Notes under the pieces: generated by a model
Database searches by the model: none
What the model saw: the letters and a program-made list of their open reading frames with translations, nothing else
What the model was told of the DNA's origin: nothing
Shown here: positions 37,337 to 45,993 of the stretch, one piece after another
Numbering within the stretch: position 1 is the stretch's first letter
Layout: each line of letters opens with the position of its first letter
Origin: Bradyrhizobium sp. CCGUVB1N3
Lineage (GTDB): Bacteria; Pseudomonadota; Alphaproteobacteria; Rhizobiales; Xanthobacteraceae
DNA: 64,000 bases
Direction of reading: 5' to 3'
NCBI RefSeq assembly: GCF_024199925.1
Contig: NZ_JANADR010000001.1
Coordinates: 9,241,501-9,305,500, forward strand
Translations under genes and position numbers: made by a program

Positions 37337-37870
37337 CTAGCCCTGACGATTGCGAAATGAGCCTGGGTTTTCGGCGAGAATCGACCTCACGAAAGTAAGG
37401 AGATTTCCTCCGGGAAACAGATACCCTTTGATGCCGGCTGCACGAGCAGCCTCGACATCGGTCTCCTTGTCACCGATCAAAATGCTTCCGCCGACGCCTA
37501 CGTTGTGACGAGCAACAAGATCGTTGATCATGCCGGGGCCTGGCTTGCGCCGGATGTTAGTACGTCGATAGCGCTCCACAACGGCCTCGGGATGGTCGGG
37601 GCAATACTCGAAGTCGTCGATGCGTGCACCGAACTTGGCCAATTCGTCGGCCATCCAGGCGTGAAGTGCCTGCACATCGTCTTCATCGAACAGGCCGCGG
37701 GCTACGCCCGATTGGTTTGTCACCACAAAGGCAAAGTAGCCAGCTTCGTTGATAGTCTTGACCGCCTCTTGAGCGCCTTCAATCCATTTCAGCTTGCGTG
37801 GATCGAAGACGTACCCGGTGTCTTCATTGAGAACCCCATCTCGATCGAGAAATACGGCCGATTTTTTCAT
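37337..37870 (-). CDS. GmhB-like HAD phosphatase (heptose bisphosphatase type)
   Basis: The ATG at 37870 starts MKKSAVFLDRDGVLNED; an earlier ATG would add 17 residues that are not conserved. The HAD motifs are FLDRDGVLN (nucleophile), VVTNQSGVARG, RKPGPGM and IGDKETDVEAA. This is the GmhB/HisB-N family, which removes phosphate from heptose-1,7-bisphosphate for LPS core synthesis. Known GmhB proteins have a zinc loop with Cys-x-His and Cys-x-Cys. Here only YCPDHP remains and the Cys-x-Cys half is absent, so it may be a zinc-less version or act on another sugar phosphate. The IS427-type insertion abuts its stop codon. Confidence 0.82.
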   Translation of the reverse strand: MKKSAVFLDRDGVLNEDTGYVFDPRKLKWIEGAQEAVKTINEAGYFAFVVTNQSGVARGLFDEDDVQALHAWMADELAKFGARIDDFEYCPDHPEAVVERYRRTNIRRKPGPGMINDLVARHNVGVGGSILIGDKETDVEAARAAGIKGYLFPGGNLLTFVRSILAENPGSFRNRQG

Positions 37871-38048
37871 AGAGACACCAGTTGAAAAGCTACAATGAGC
37901 AAGCCTCCTGCCGGATAGCAACCATGCGGGCTTGCCGCGAATATTCCGATCAAGTCCTTGATTTCGTGTCCCATCCCGTTAGTGAATAGTGACGTTGACG
38001 GGTTCGGGTGGTCTAGGACAGGATCACAATCTTGCCAAGGAGATTGCC

Positions 38049-39110
38049 GTGATCAGGTTCGGCCTGCTGGGTTGCGGGCGTATTTCCAAGCGTCACTCCG
38101 ACCTGCTGGGTGGCAACCACATCGAAGGCGCCCGGCTGGTCGCCGTTTGCGACACGGACCGAGCGCGGGCGGATACGATCGCCTCCAGGTTCGGGGTTGC
38201 CGCCCACTACGACATCGACGATTTCCTCTCGCGAAAGGACATCGACGCGGTTGCCGTGCTTACGCCGAGCGGCCTGCACCCGCAGCATGCGATTGCCTGC
38301 GCGCGCACCGGAAGGCATGTCGTGGTGGAAAAACCGATGGCGCTGCGGTTGCAGGACGCCGATGACATGATCCGCGCCTGCGATGAGGCAGGCGTAAAAC
38401 TCTTCGTCGTCAAGCAGAACCGCTTCAACGTTCCGATCGTCAAGGCGCGCGAGGCGCTCGATGCCGGCAGGTTCGGCAAGCTCGTGCTCGGCACCGTCCG
38501 CGTGCGATGGTGCCGGGATCAGGCCTATTACGATCAGGACGCCTGGCGCGGCACCTGGGCCCATGACGGCGGCGTGCTCACCAACCAGGCCAGTCACCAC
38601 ATCGACATGCTGGAATGGTTCTTCGGCGACGTCGTCAGTGTCCACGCCCGAAGCACGACGGCGCTGGTGAAGATCGAGACCGAGGACACGGCGGTGGCGA
38701 CGTTGGAGTTCCGCAACGGCGCCCTAGGCATCATTGAAGCCACCACCGCCGCACGTCCGACTGACCTTGAAGGCTCGTTATCCATTCTTGGCGAAAGGGG
38801 AACGGTGGAGGTCGGAGGCTTCGCCATGAACCAGATCCGACACTGGCGCTTCGCCCACGAACTGCCGTCGGACAAGGAGGTGATCGAGAAATTCTCGGTC
38901 AATCCGCCGAACGTCTACGGCTTCGGCCACCAGGCCTATTATCGGCATGTCGTCGATTGCATTGTCGATCGTGGCGCCGCGCTGGTCGATGGGCTCCAGG
39001 GCCGCAAGAGCCTGGAACTGATTTCGGCGCTCTACGAATCCATTGAGACCGGGCAGGAAGTGTCGCTTCGGTTCGTGCCGCGGCGCAGCCGGCTGGGCGT
39101 CGTCTCGTGA
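38049..39110 (+). CDS. Gfo/Idh/MocA oxidoreductase (WlbA/WbpB-like)
   Basis: The GTG at 38049 has AAGGAG seven bases upstream and gives 353 residues. The Rossmann part is FGLLGCGRISKRH, with the family's VVVEKPMAL (Glu-Lys-Pro) and a C-terminal beta-sheet domain with HHIDMLEWFFGDV. WlbA-type enzymes oxidise C3 of UDP-GlcNAc uronic acid, and the next genes are an acetyltransferase and an aminotransferase, the same three-gene order as in UDP-2,3-diacetamido-2,3-dideoxy uronic acid pathways. No WbpA-type 6-dehydrogenase gene is nearby. Confidence 0.8.
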   Translation: MIRFGLLGCGRISKRHSDLLGGNHIEGARLVAVCDTDRARADTIASRFGVAAHYDIDDFLSRKDIDAVAVLTPSGLHPQHAIACARTGRHVVVEKPMALRLQDADDMIRACDEAGVKLFVVKQNRFNVPIVKAREALDAGRFGKLVLGTVRVRWCRDQAYYDQDAWRGTWAHDGGVLTNQASHHIDMLEWFFGDVVSVHARSTTALVKIETEDTAVATLEFRNGALGIIEATTAARPTDLEGSLSILGERGTVEVGGFAMNQIRHWRFAHELPSDKEVIEKFSVNPPNVYGFGHQAYYRHVVDCIVDRGAALVDGLQGRKSLELISALYESIETGQEVSLRFVPRRSRLGVVS

Positions 39111-39574
39111 ACGGGCCCGAATTGCACCAGGCTGGCATTCTCAACGTCTCGTTCGGCGTCGGCGTCAAGGTGGTCGAGCCGTGCAATCTCTACGGCTGCA
39201 AGATCGGCGACGACTGCTTCGTCGGGCCGTTCACCGAGATCCAGAAGGATGTCGTCATTGGCGCTCGCACGCGCGTGCAATCGCATAGCTTCGTCTGCGA
39301 GCTCGTCACAATCGGTGAGGATTGCTTCATCGGCCATGGCGTGATGTTCATCAACGATACGTTTGCCACCGGCAGTCCGGCACGCGGCCGCAAGGAATTG
39401 TGGCGCGAGACCAGAATCGGCAACCGCGTCTCCATCGGCTCCAACGCCACGATCCTGCCGGTGACAATCGTCGACGATGTCGTGATCGGGGCGGGCTCGG
39501 TGGTCATAAAGGATATCACGGTTGCCGGTACCTATGCCGGCAATCCGGCGCGGCTCCTTACCTTGCGGAAATAG
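39107..39574 (+). CDS. Hexapeptide-repeat N-acetyltransferase (WlbB/WbpD-like)
   Basis: The 155-residue protein has a GTG start overlapping the upstream stop by four bases. It is a left-handed beta-helix with turns GCKIGDDCFVG, DVVIGART, LVTIGEDCFIG and TRIGNRVSIGSNATI, ending IKDITVAGTYAGNPARL. WlbB/WbpD share this shape and acetylate the 3-amino group of the UDP-sugar. HGVMFINDTFATG holds the active-site region. Confidence 0.85.
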   Translation: MNGPELHQAGILNVSFGVGVKVVEPCNLYGCKIGDDCFVGPFTEIQKDVVIGARTRVQSHSFVCELVTIGEDCFIGHGVMFINDTFATGSPARGRKELWRETRIGNRVSIGSNATILPVTIVDDVVIGAGSVVIKDITVAGTYAGNPARLLTLRK

Positions 39575-39578
39575 AGGC

Positions 39579-40682
39579 ATGGCGGTCCCCTTTGCTGATC
39601 TTCAACTCCAATATCAAAGCATCAAGGGCGAAATCGACGCGGCGATTGCCGGCGTCATCCGCGACAATGCCTTCATCCGCGGCCCCTATGTCGATGCCTT
39701 CGAGCGCGAATTCGCCAAAGCGGTCTCAGTGAAGCATTGTGTCTCCTGCGCCAACGGGACGGATGCGCTTTATCTGGCTATGGCTGCACTGAGGGTGAAG
39801 CAAGGCGACGAGGTTATCACCACGGCGCATTCCTGGATTTCGACGTCCGCGATGATCACGCATGCCGGCGCGACGGTGAAATTCTGCGACACGGATGGCG
39901 CAACCTTCACCATCGACCCGCATGCGATCGAGGCCGCGATCACGCCGCGCACGGTCGGCATCATTCCCGTGCATCTTTATGGTCAGCCGGCGGACATGGA
40001 CGCGATCATGGGGATCGCGAAGAAACATGGATTGTGGGTGATTGAGGACTGCGCGCAGGCACATCAGGCGCAATTCAAGGGGCAGCCGGTCGGGACGTTC
40101 GGCCAGGCGGCGACCTATTCGTTCTATCCAGGCAAGAATCTCGGCGCCATGGGCGACGCCGGCGCGGTTGTCACCAACGATGCGGGCCTGGCCGAGCACG
40201 TCGCGATGCTCGCGCGGCATGGCGGCCTGGTGAAGCACCAGCACCAGATGGAGGGCATCAACAGCCGGCTGGACGGCCTACAGGCCGCGATCCTGTCGGC
40301 TAAGCTGCCGCATCTTTCAGACTGGACCCGCGCACGTCGGGACGCTGCAAAAATTTACGATGCCGCACTGAACCAGATCGAGGACGTGCAGGTGCCGCAC
40401 GTGGCGCCCTGGCGAACTCACGTCTATCATCTCTACACGATTAGGCATCCCAGGCGCGACGCCCTCGCTGCATATCTGAACGCAATGGGAATCCAGACTG
40501 CAATCAACTATCCGACGGCGCTGCCTCTGCTGCAAGCCTACCGGCGCTTCGACCATCAGTCTAAAGAGTTCCCAAACGCGTATGCCGACCAGAACAGCAT
40601 CCTGTCGTTGCCGATGTTCGCCGAGATCAGCCCGGTGCAGCAGAACGAAGTTATTGGCGCCATCAGAGCGTTCGGCCATTGA
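39579..40682 (+). CDS. DegT/DnrJ/EryC1-type sugar aminotransferase (WlbC/WbpE-like)
   Basis: The ATG at 39579 gives 367 residues. The fold-type I PLP enzyme has CANGTDALYLAMAAL, GDEVITTAHSWISTS, WVIEDCAQAHQAQ (the Asp that contacts PLP) and YSFYPGKNLGAMGDAGA with the catalytic lysine. It should transfer an amino group to C3 of the 3-keto UDP-sugar made by the dehydrogenase. The three genes read as one operon (overlap of 4 bases, then a 4-base gap). Confidence 0.88.
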   Translation: MAVPFADLQLQYQSIKGEIDAAIAGVIRDNAFIRGPYVDAFEREFAKAVSVKHCVSCANGTDALYLAMAALRVKQGDEVITTAHSWISTSAMITHAGATVKFCDTDGATFTIDPHAIEAAITPRTVGIIPVHLYGQPADMDAIMGIAKKHGLWVIEDCAQAHQAQFKGQPVGTFGQAATYSFYPGKNLGAMGDAGAVVTNDAGLAEHVAMLARHGGLVKHQHQMEGINSRLDGLQAAILSAKLPHLSDWTRARRDAAKIYDAALNQIEDVQVPHVAPWRTHVYHLYTIRHPRRDALAAYLNAMGIQTAINYPTALPLLQAYRRFDHQSKEFPNAYADQNSILSLPMFAEISPVQQNEVIGAIRAFGH

Positions 40683-40765
40683 GCCTCAAATACCAACGCC
40701 AACTTCGCTGTAGCCAACCGAGGCAAGTCAGCAATACAGGAACAGCAAAGAGAGGGAGGTACGGG

Positions 40766-40891
40766 ATGGAATACCTTGTGTTCTCCATAGTGGCTGTTGC
40801 TATAGGCGTCTATGGCTATAGGTGTGGATACCGTTCTGGATTCGATCAGGGGGTCAGAGACGCTGGGCAATTGTGGCCTCAAACTCCGTAG
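40766..40891 (+). CDS. Small single-pass membrane protein, 41 residues
   Basis: The ATG at 40766 is preceded by a GAGGGAGG sequence at a normal distance. The product has one predicted membrane helix (LVFSIVAVAIGVYGY) and a polar tail. It follows the aminotransferase by 83 bases. The strong ribosome binding site argues for translation; the function is unknown. Confidence 0.45.
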   Translation: MEYLVFSIVAVAIGVYGYRCGYRSGFDQGVRDAGQLWPQTP

Positions 40892-41158
40892 AGGGCAGTA
40901 TTGCCGGGTGTTATTGGATCGATTGCGATTTCGTGCCTCTTTTTAAACGATGCGCCGAGTTGGGACAGACCCCCTACGAATCTGCGGCAACTGCAATACA
41001 TGCGATGCAAACACCTTCCCAGATCGGGGCTCGACCTTTGGGTTGATGTATGCAGGTCTTCAAAAGGAAGCCCACCCATATCCTGGTCTGCTCGGCATCT
41101 CACAAAAGACCGAGACATCTGAGCGCGCACGGTAGTGCTCCGCCTCCGGTTCGAAATT

Positions 41159-42382
41159 TTATCGCTCGTCGGCAATCACCTTGCCATCGTTCGGCAGTGC
41201 GCCAGGGCTCACCAGCTCGACATTGCCGCCGAGCTTCGTCACAGCGCGTAGCGTGGTGGCGATCTCATCGCGCAGCGCCTCGCTTGCCGCCGCCGTCTCG
41301 GCCTTCAGCGTCATCGCATCCACCTCGCGTTCGCGGGTGACGACGAGGCGCAGGCGCCCGAGCGCGGTATGGCGCTTGCCAATCTCGGCGATCTGCTCGG
41401 GGCGGACGAACATGCCCTTGACCTTGGTGGTCTGGTCGGCGCGACCCATCCAGCCCTTGATGCGCATGTTGGTGCGGCCGCAGGAGCTCCTGCCCGGCAG
41501 CGCCGCGGTGAGGTCGCCGAGTGCGAGCCTGATCCAGGGATGATGTGGGTCGAGCGAGGTCACCACGATCTCGCCGACGTCTCCCGGCGTAACGGGATCG
41601 CCGGTGCCTGGCCTGACGATCTCCATGATCAGGTCCTCGTTGACGACCATGCCTTCGCGGGCCTCGGTCTCGAAGGCGATGAGGCCGAGATCGGCTGTAC
41701 CGAAGGCCTGGTAGGCGTCGATGCCGCGCGCCTTGATCTCGGCCTGGAGCGAGGGCGGAAACGCGGCGCCCGAGACCAGCGCCCGCTTGATTGAGGAGAC
41801 GTCGCGCCCGGCAGTGGCAGCGGCGTCGAGCAGGATCTTCAGAAAGTCCGGGGTGCCGCTGTAGCCGATCGGCCGGTAGGCCTCGATCAGCTCGAATTGG
41901 GCTTCCGTGTTGCCCGGGCCCGCCGGGATCACCGCGCAGCCCAGCGCCCGCGCGGAGGCGTCGAAAATGAAGCCGCCGGGGGTCAGATGGTAGCCGAATG
42001 TGTTGAGCACGACGTCGCCAGGCCGAAAACCCGCGGCGAATAATGCTCGCGCCCCTCGCCAGGGGTCGCCCTGAGTTCCCTCCGGCTCGAAGATCGGTCC
42101 GGGCGAAGTGAATAGCCGCGCGAATGCCCCGGGCGGGTGCGCCACGAGGCCGCCGAAGGGCAAGGAGGCCTTGTGCAGGGCAGGCAGCTCCGACTTGCGC
42201 AGCACCGGCAGCCGCGCCAGCGCCGCCCGTGAGGTCACGGAGGCTGGCTCGAAGCCCTTCAGGCGTTCGGCATAGGCCGGTGCGGCCATGGCGTGGTGCA
42301 GGATGCCCGGCAGGCGCGAGAGCAACTCGGCCTCGCGCTCGTCAGGCGCGCGCGTCTCAAGGGCGTCGTAATGGGCGGTCAT
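41159..42382 (-). CDS. Phenylacetate-CoA ligase (PaaK)-like AMP-forming ligase
   Basis: The ATG at 42382 (MTAHYDALETR) gives 407 residues. It resembles PaaK: LFTSPGPIFEPEG in place of the usual SSGTTG phosphate-binding loop, YSGTPDFLKILLD, FGTADLGLIAFET and MGRADQTTKVKGMFVRPEQI, then a C-terminal domain. The unusual SPGPIFEPEG loop deserves notice. It lies in the same direction as the Liv operon upstream, with an AGE-family gene on the other strand between them. It may activate an aromatic or other acid taken up by that importer. Confidence 0.8.
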   Translation of the reverse strand: MTAHYDALETRAPDEREAELLSRLPGILHHAMAAPAYAERLKGFEPASVTSRAALARLPVLRKSELPALHKASLPFGGLVAHPPGAFARLFTSPGPIFEPEGTQGDPWRGARALFAAGFRPGDVVLNTFGYHLTPGGFIFDASARALGCAVIPAGPGNTEAQFELIEAYRPIGYSGTPDFLKILLDAAATAGRDVSSIKRALVSGAAFPPSLQAEIKARGIDAYQAFGTADLGLIAFETEAREGMVVNEDLIMEIVRPGTGDPVTPGDVGEIVVTSLDPHHPWIRLALGDLTAALPGRSSCGRTNMRIKGWMGRADQTTKVKGMFVRPEQIAEIGKRHTALGRLRLVVTREREVDAMTLKAETAAASEALRDEIATTLRAVTKLGGNVELVSPGALPNDGKVIADER

Positions 42383-42465
42383 GGCTGGTCCTCGACTGGT
42401 TTGCATCCGTTGCGCCGCCTCGAGCGCGTCGCTATCAGGGCGGCATCGGAGCTGGAGAAGGTGAA

Positions 42466-43617
42466 ATGGCCAACGAACAGGGGATCACGACGGAGGAGGC
42501 CGCCGATGTTGTCGCCAGGTTGAAGCGGCGGATGATCGACGAGGCGCTGCCGTTGTGGTCGGGCGAGGGGTGGGATGCCGCCTCGGGCGGCTTCATCGAC
42601 CGTCTGCACGTGGATGGCACGGCAGATCGCGCGGCGCCGCGCCGGGTGTTCGTGCAGGCCCGCCAGATCTACTGCTACGCCAAGGCGGCGCAGATGGGCT
42701 GGTATCCGGAAGGCCGCGCGATCGCACTGAAGGGATTGGAGCACATGCTGGCGCGCGCCAAGGCGCCGGACGGCCGTCCCGGCTACGTGCACCGGTTGAC
42801 GCCGGAAGGTACCGTGCTGGACCGCAAGCGCGACGCCTACGATCACGCCTTCATCCTGCTTGCGCTTGCGACCGTCTACGCGCTGGATAGGGACGCGCAG
42901 GTTCGCGCCGAGATCGACGCGCTGCTCGCCTTTATCGACGGGCATTTGCGCTCGTCGCATGGCGGTGTTCACGAGAGCCTGCCGACGGCGCTGCCGCGCC
43001 GGCAGAATCCGCACATGCATTTGTTCGAGGCGATGATCGCGTGTTTTGACGCGACGCATGACCTGTCGTTCCAGAACCGCGCCGGCGAGTTCTTCGCGTT
43101 GTTCCTCGCCAATCTCTACGACAAGCAGAAGCGCGCGCTCGGCGAATATTTCGAGGAGGACTGGTCCAAGATCGAGCCGGTCAGCGTCGAGCCCGGCCAC
43201 CAGGCCGAATGGGTCTGGCTTCTGAAAGGGTTCGAGCGCATCACGGGCTGCCCTACCGGGCGCTATCGCGGCGAATTGCTGGGGACGGCGGTGCGTAGTT
43301 GCGACACCGCGACCGGCTGTCTCATCGACGAAGCCGACGTCGACGGCAACATCCGCCAACATTCGCGGCGGCTGTGGCCGCAGACCGAGATCGCGAAAGC
43401 GTGGATCGCACAAGCCGAATCCGGCGAGACGGGCGCGGCGGACGAGGCGCGCGCGGCGCTGGTGCGGCTGGAACGGCACTATCTCAGCCATCCCGTGAAG
43501 GGCGGCTGGTATGATCAGTTCGACCGCGACGGCAACTCGCTGGTCGAAACCATTCCTGCATCGTCGTTCTATCATGTCCTCTGCGCGGTCACGGAAGCCG
43601 AGCAAGTGCTGGCTTAG
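42466..43617 (+). CDS. AGE-family sugar epimerase/isomerase
   Basis: The ATG at 42466 gives 383 residues; the frame is open farther but runs over the divergent ligase gene. The alpha/alpha-barrel marks of the N-acylglucosamine 2-epimerase/mannose isomerase family are present: RVFVQARQIYCYAKA, YDHAFILLALATVY, NPHMHLFEAMIAC, EPGHQAEWVWLLKGFE and RLWPQTEIAKAW, with conserved His residues. It probably interconverts aldose and ketose or mannose-type sugars. It lies between two catabolic genes, on the opposite strand. Confidence 0.85.
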   Translation: MANEQGITTEEAADVVARLKRRMIDEALPLWSGEGWDAASGGFIDRLHVDGTADRAAPRRVFVQARQIYCYAKAAQMGWYPEGRAIALKGLEHMLARAKAPDGRPGYVHRLTPEGTVLDRKRDAYDHAFILLALATVYALDRDAQVRAEIDALLAFIDGHLRSSHGGVHESLPTALPRRQNPHMHLFEAMIACFDATHDLSFQNRAGEFFALFLANLYDKQKRALGEYFEEDWSKIEPVSVEPGHQAEWVWLLKGFERITGCPTGRYRGELLGTAVRSCDTATGCLIDEADVDGNIRQHSRRLWPQTEIAKAWIAQAESGETGAADEARAALVRLERHYLSHPVKGGWYDQFDRDGNSLVETIPASSFYHVLCAVTEAEQVLA

Positions 43618-43620
43618 GCT

Positions 43621-43683
43621 TATTTTGATTTGACGCGTTTGCTTCACGCGAACCGGCTTCCTCGTCGCTTGAAAACGCTATGG
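43621..43683. repeat. Bradyrhizobium-type intergenic palindromic repeat
   Basis: Between two convergent genes the sequence GACGCGTTTGCTTCACGCG (five-base arms CGCGT/ACGCG) is followed by AACCGG and GCTTGAAAACGCTATG. From memory this matches a repeat scattered between genes in Bradyrhizobium and Rhodopseudomonas; I could not search for it. Confidence 0.5.
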
Positions 43684-44523
43684 TCACAGCCAGCGCTTGC
43701 GCCGCTTGAAGCTCTTGAGGTTCTTGAAGCTCTTGCGCTGATCGCCGGCGCCGCCGAGGTAAAATTCCTTGACGTCCTCGTTGTCGCGCAGCTCGTCGGC
43801 GGTGCCGTCGAGCACGACCTTGCCCTGCTCCATGATGTAGCCGTGGCTCGCGACCGAGAGCGCGGCGCGCGCATTCTGCTCGACCAGCAGGATGGTGACG
43901 CCGAGGTCGCGATTGATCTTCTTGATGATCGCGAACACTTCCTTCACGAGCAGCGGCGACAACCCCATCGACGGCTCGTCCATCAAGATCATCTTCGGGC
44001 GCGCCATCAGCGCGCGGCCGATCGCGAGCATCTGTTGTTCGCCGCCGGAGAGATAGCCGGCAAGGCCGGTGCGCTCCTTCAGGCGCGGGAAGTAGTTGAA
44101 GACCATGTCGAGGTCGGTATCGACTTCGCGGTCGCGGCGGGTGAAGGCGCCGAGCTTGAGGTTCTCCAACGACGTCATGTCGGCGACGATGCGTCGGCCC
44201 TCCATCACCTGGAAGATGCCGCGGCGGACGATCTTGTCGGGATCGATGCCGTTGATACGGTCGCCGTCGAACATGATCTCGCCGCGCGTGACTTCACCGT
44301 CTTCGGTCTTGAGCAGGCCGGAGATCGCCTTCAGCGTCGTCGACTTGCCGGCGCCATTGGCGCCCAGCAGCGCCACGATTGCACCCCTGGGCACCTCGAG
44401 GCTCAAGCCGCGTAGCACCAGGATGACTTCGTCATAGACGACCTCGATGTTGCGCACGCTGAGGAGAGCGGGCGCCGGTACGATGCCGGGCGGAGGACGA
44501 ATTGCTTCGGCGGCTTGGGTCAT
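43684..44523 (-). CDS. livF: Liv-type ABC importer ATPase (LivF-like), first system
   Basis: The 279-residue ATPase has Walker A GANGAGKST, Q-loop FQVMEGRRI, signature YLSGGEQQMLAIGRAL, Walker B ILMDEPSMGLSP and the EQNARAALSVA region typical of LivF. A charged tail of about 25 residues (GDQRKSFKNLKSFKRRK) extends past the usual end. It is the last gene of the operon, and pairs with the LivG-like ATPase at 50112 to energise uptake. Confidence 0.92.
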   Translation of the reverse strand: MTQAAEAIRPPPGIVPAPALLSVRNIEVVYDEVILVLRGLSLEVPRGAIVALLGANGAGKSTTLKAISGLLKTEDGEVTRGEIMFDGDRINGIDPDKIVRRGIFQVMEGRRIVADMTSLENLKLGAFTRRDREVDTDLDMVFNYFPRLKERTGLAGYLSGGEQQMLAIGRALMARPKMILMDEPSMGLSPLLVKEVFAIIKKINRDLGVTILLVEQNARAALSVASHGYIMEQGKVVLDGTADELRDNEDVKEFYLGGAGDQRKSFKNLKSFKRRKRWL

Positions 44524-44542
44524 GTTCTAACTCTCCGCTGTC

Positions 44543-44640
44543 GTCGCCCGGCTCGACCGGGCGACCCAATATTCCAGAGACGCCCAACGTTCCCTGAGAC
44601 GTCGCGGCGTGCTGGATCCCCCGCTTTCGCGGGGGATGAC
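44543..44640. repeat. Two GC-rich hairpins between livF and the binding-protein gene
   Basis: A perfect nine-base stem GTCGCCCGG/CCGGGCGAC with a five-base loop lies at 44543-44565. A second, CCCCCGC/GCGGGGG with four bases between, lies at 44618-44635 and is followed by ATGAC. They resemble mobile intergenic palindromes of Bradyrhizobium, and could stabilise or separate parts of the operon mRNA. Confidence 0.55.
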
Positions 44641-44666
44641 AGTTGCTTGTATGGCAGCAGCGCAGC

Positions 44667-45950
44667 TCACCACCCGAACCATTCCGGCTTGCGCGGCAGC
44701 TCGACGGTCTTCACCTTCTCGAGCTTGATCGTGCCCTTGGCCATGAGGTCGTTGAGGTCGCCGTCGGACGCACCTGTAACCCTGGCGCGATAGAGGTCGA
44801 CCTTCATCGTGCCGCGGTGATCCTTCTCGGTGTAGGTCGAGGGATTGCAGACACCCTCCATGCCTGCCGGCACCCAGTCCTTCTTCTGGTAGTAGCCCTT
44901 GGCGACGTTCTCGCCGGTCGCGCCGCCATTCTTGGCGGCCCAGTCCAGCGCCTCCTTCATGTACATCGCCGAGCACACGGCCGCGACGTAGTGCACGGGA
45001 CGATAGACCTTGCCGGTCGGGTCGGACATCTTCGAGATTTCCATCACCGTCTTCATGCCGGGCGCGTCGCCGCCCCAGCTCACGGAGGTGCGCAAGGGGA
45101 AGATCACGCCGTCGGCGGCATCGCCTGCGGTCTTGGCGGCGTTCTCGTCCATGCCCCAGACATTGCCGAGGAACTGGATGTCGATGCCGGCCGACTTGCA
45201 GGCTTTCATCACCGAGATGTTGGAGGCTGCGGTGTTGCCGAGATAGGCGTAGTTGGCGCCCGAGGACTTCAGGCTCAGGCACTGCGCGCTGTAGTCGCCT
45301 GGCGTCAGCGCGAACACCAGCGGCGGCAGCACCTCGAAGCCGAGCTCCTGCGCCAACGCCTCACCGGCCGCCTTCGGTGCGTTCGGGTAGGGGTGGTTCG
45401 CGCCCATATGGACAAACTTCGGCTTGCCGCTCTTGCCTTTGGCCTTCCAATCATCAGCCGCCCACATCAGCATCGCCCGCAGCGCATCCGAATAGGTCGG
45501 GCCGTAGAAGAAATTGTAAGGCGCAGCCTTGGCCTTGCCGCTGGTGCCCTCGGGATCGGTCAGTGCGGCGGCGTAGGAGCCGGACATGTCGGGGATCTTG
45601 TCCTGCGCGAGGAAGCCGGTCAGCGCCTCGGTGTCGGCGGTGCCCCAGCCCATGATCGCGGCGACCTTGGTGTCCGGCGCCGACCACTTCTTGTACAGCG
45701 CGATCGCGCGCGGCACCTGGTAGCCGTAGTCGTTGGTGTCGAGGTTGAGTTGCTTGCCGCCGACGCCGCCGCCCTTGTTGATCCACGCAAACGTGTCGGC
45801 GACGGCCTGGCCGTAGGGAGTGCCGACGTCGGATGTGCCGCCGGAATAGTCGGCGAGGTGCCCGATCGCGATCTGCGCCTGCGCGCTAGCCGAAAAGGCT
45901 GCGATCGCAAGTGCGAGCGATGCGGTGCTCAAAAGGGATTTTGTCTTCAT
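44667..45950 (-). CDS. Liv-type periplasmic substrate-binding protein, first system
   Basis: The 427-residue protein starts with a Sec signal peptide, MKTKSLLSTASLALAIAAF...ASAQAQ, cut before IAIGHLADYSGG. The type I periplasmic binding fold follows (PYGQAVADTFAWINKGGGVGGKQ, AIMGWGTADTEALTGFLAQDKIPDMSGSYA). It delivers the ligand to LivH/LivM. The ligand is not known; an acyl-CoA ligase in the same operon suggests an organic acid rather than an amino acid. Confidence 0.9.
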   Translation of the reverse strand: MKTKSLLSTASLALAIAAFSASAQAQIAIGHLADYSGGTSDVGTPYGQAVADTFAWINKGGGVGGKQLNLDTNDYGYQVPRAIALYKKWSAPDTKVAAIMGWGTADTEALTGFLAQDKIPDMSGSYAAALTDPEGTSGKAKAAPYNFFYGPTYSDALRAMLMWAADDWKAKGKSGKPKFVHMGANHPYPNAPKAAGEALAQELGFEVLPPLVFALTPGDYSAQCLSLKSSGANYAYLGNTAASNISVMKACKSAGIDIQFLGNVWGMDENAAKTAGDAADGVIFPLRTSVSWGGDAPGMKTVMEISKMSDPTGKVYRPVHYVAAVCSAMYMKEALDWAAKNGGATGENVAKGYYQKKDWVPAGMEGVCNPSTYTEKDHRGTMKVDLYRARVTGASDGDLNDLMAKGTIKLEKVKTVELPRKPEWFGW

Positions 45951-45993
45951 CGGTTGGTTCCTCCTGTTATCGTTTTGGTCGAGTTGCCCGCGC

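Noticed and set aside
40822..41046. Plus-strand frame of about 74 codons after the aminotransferase
   Set aside because: It overlaps the 41-codon frame with the better ribosome binding site, has no motif, and no start signal of its own.
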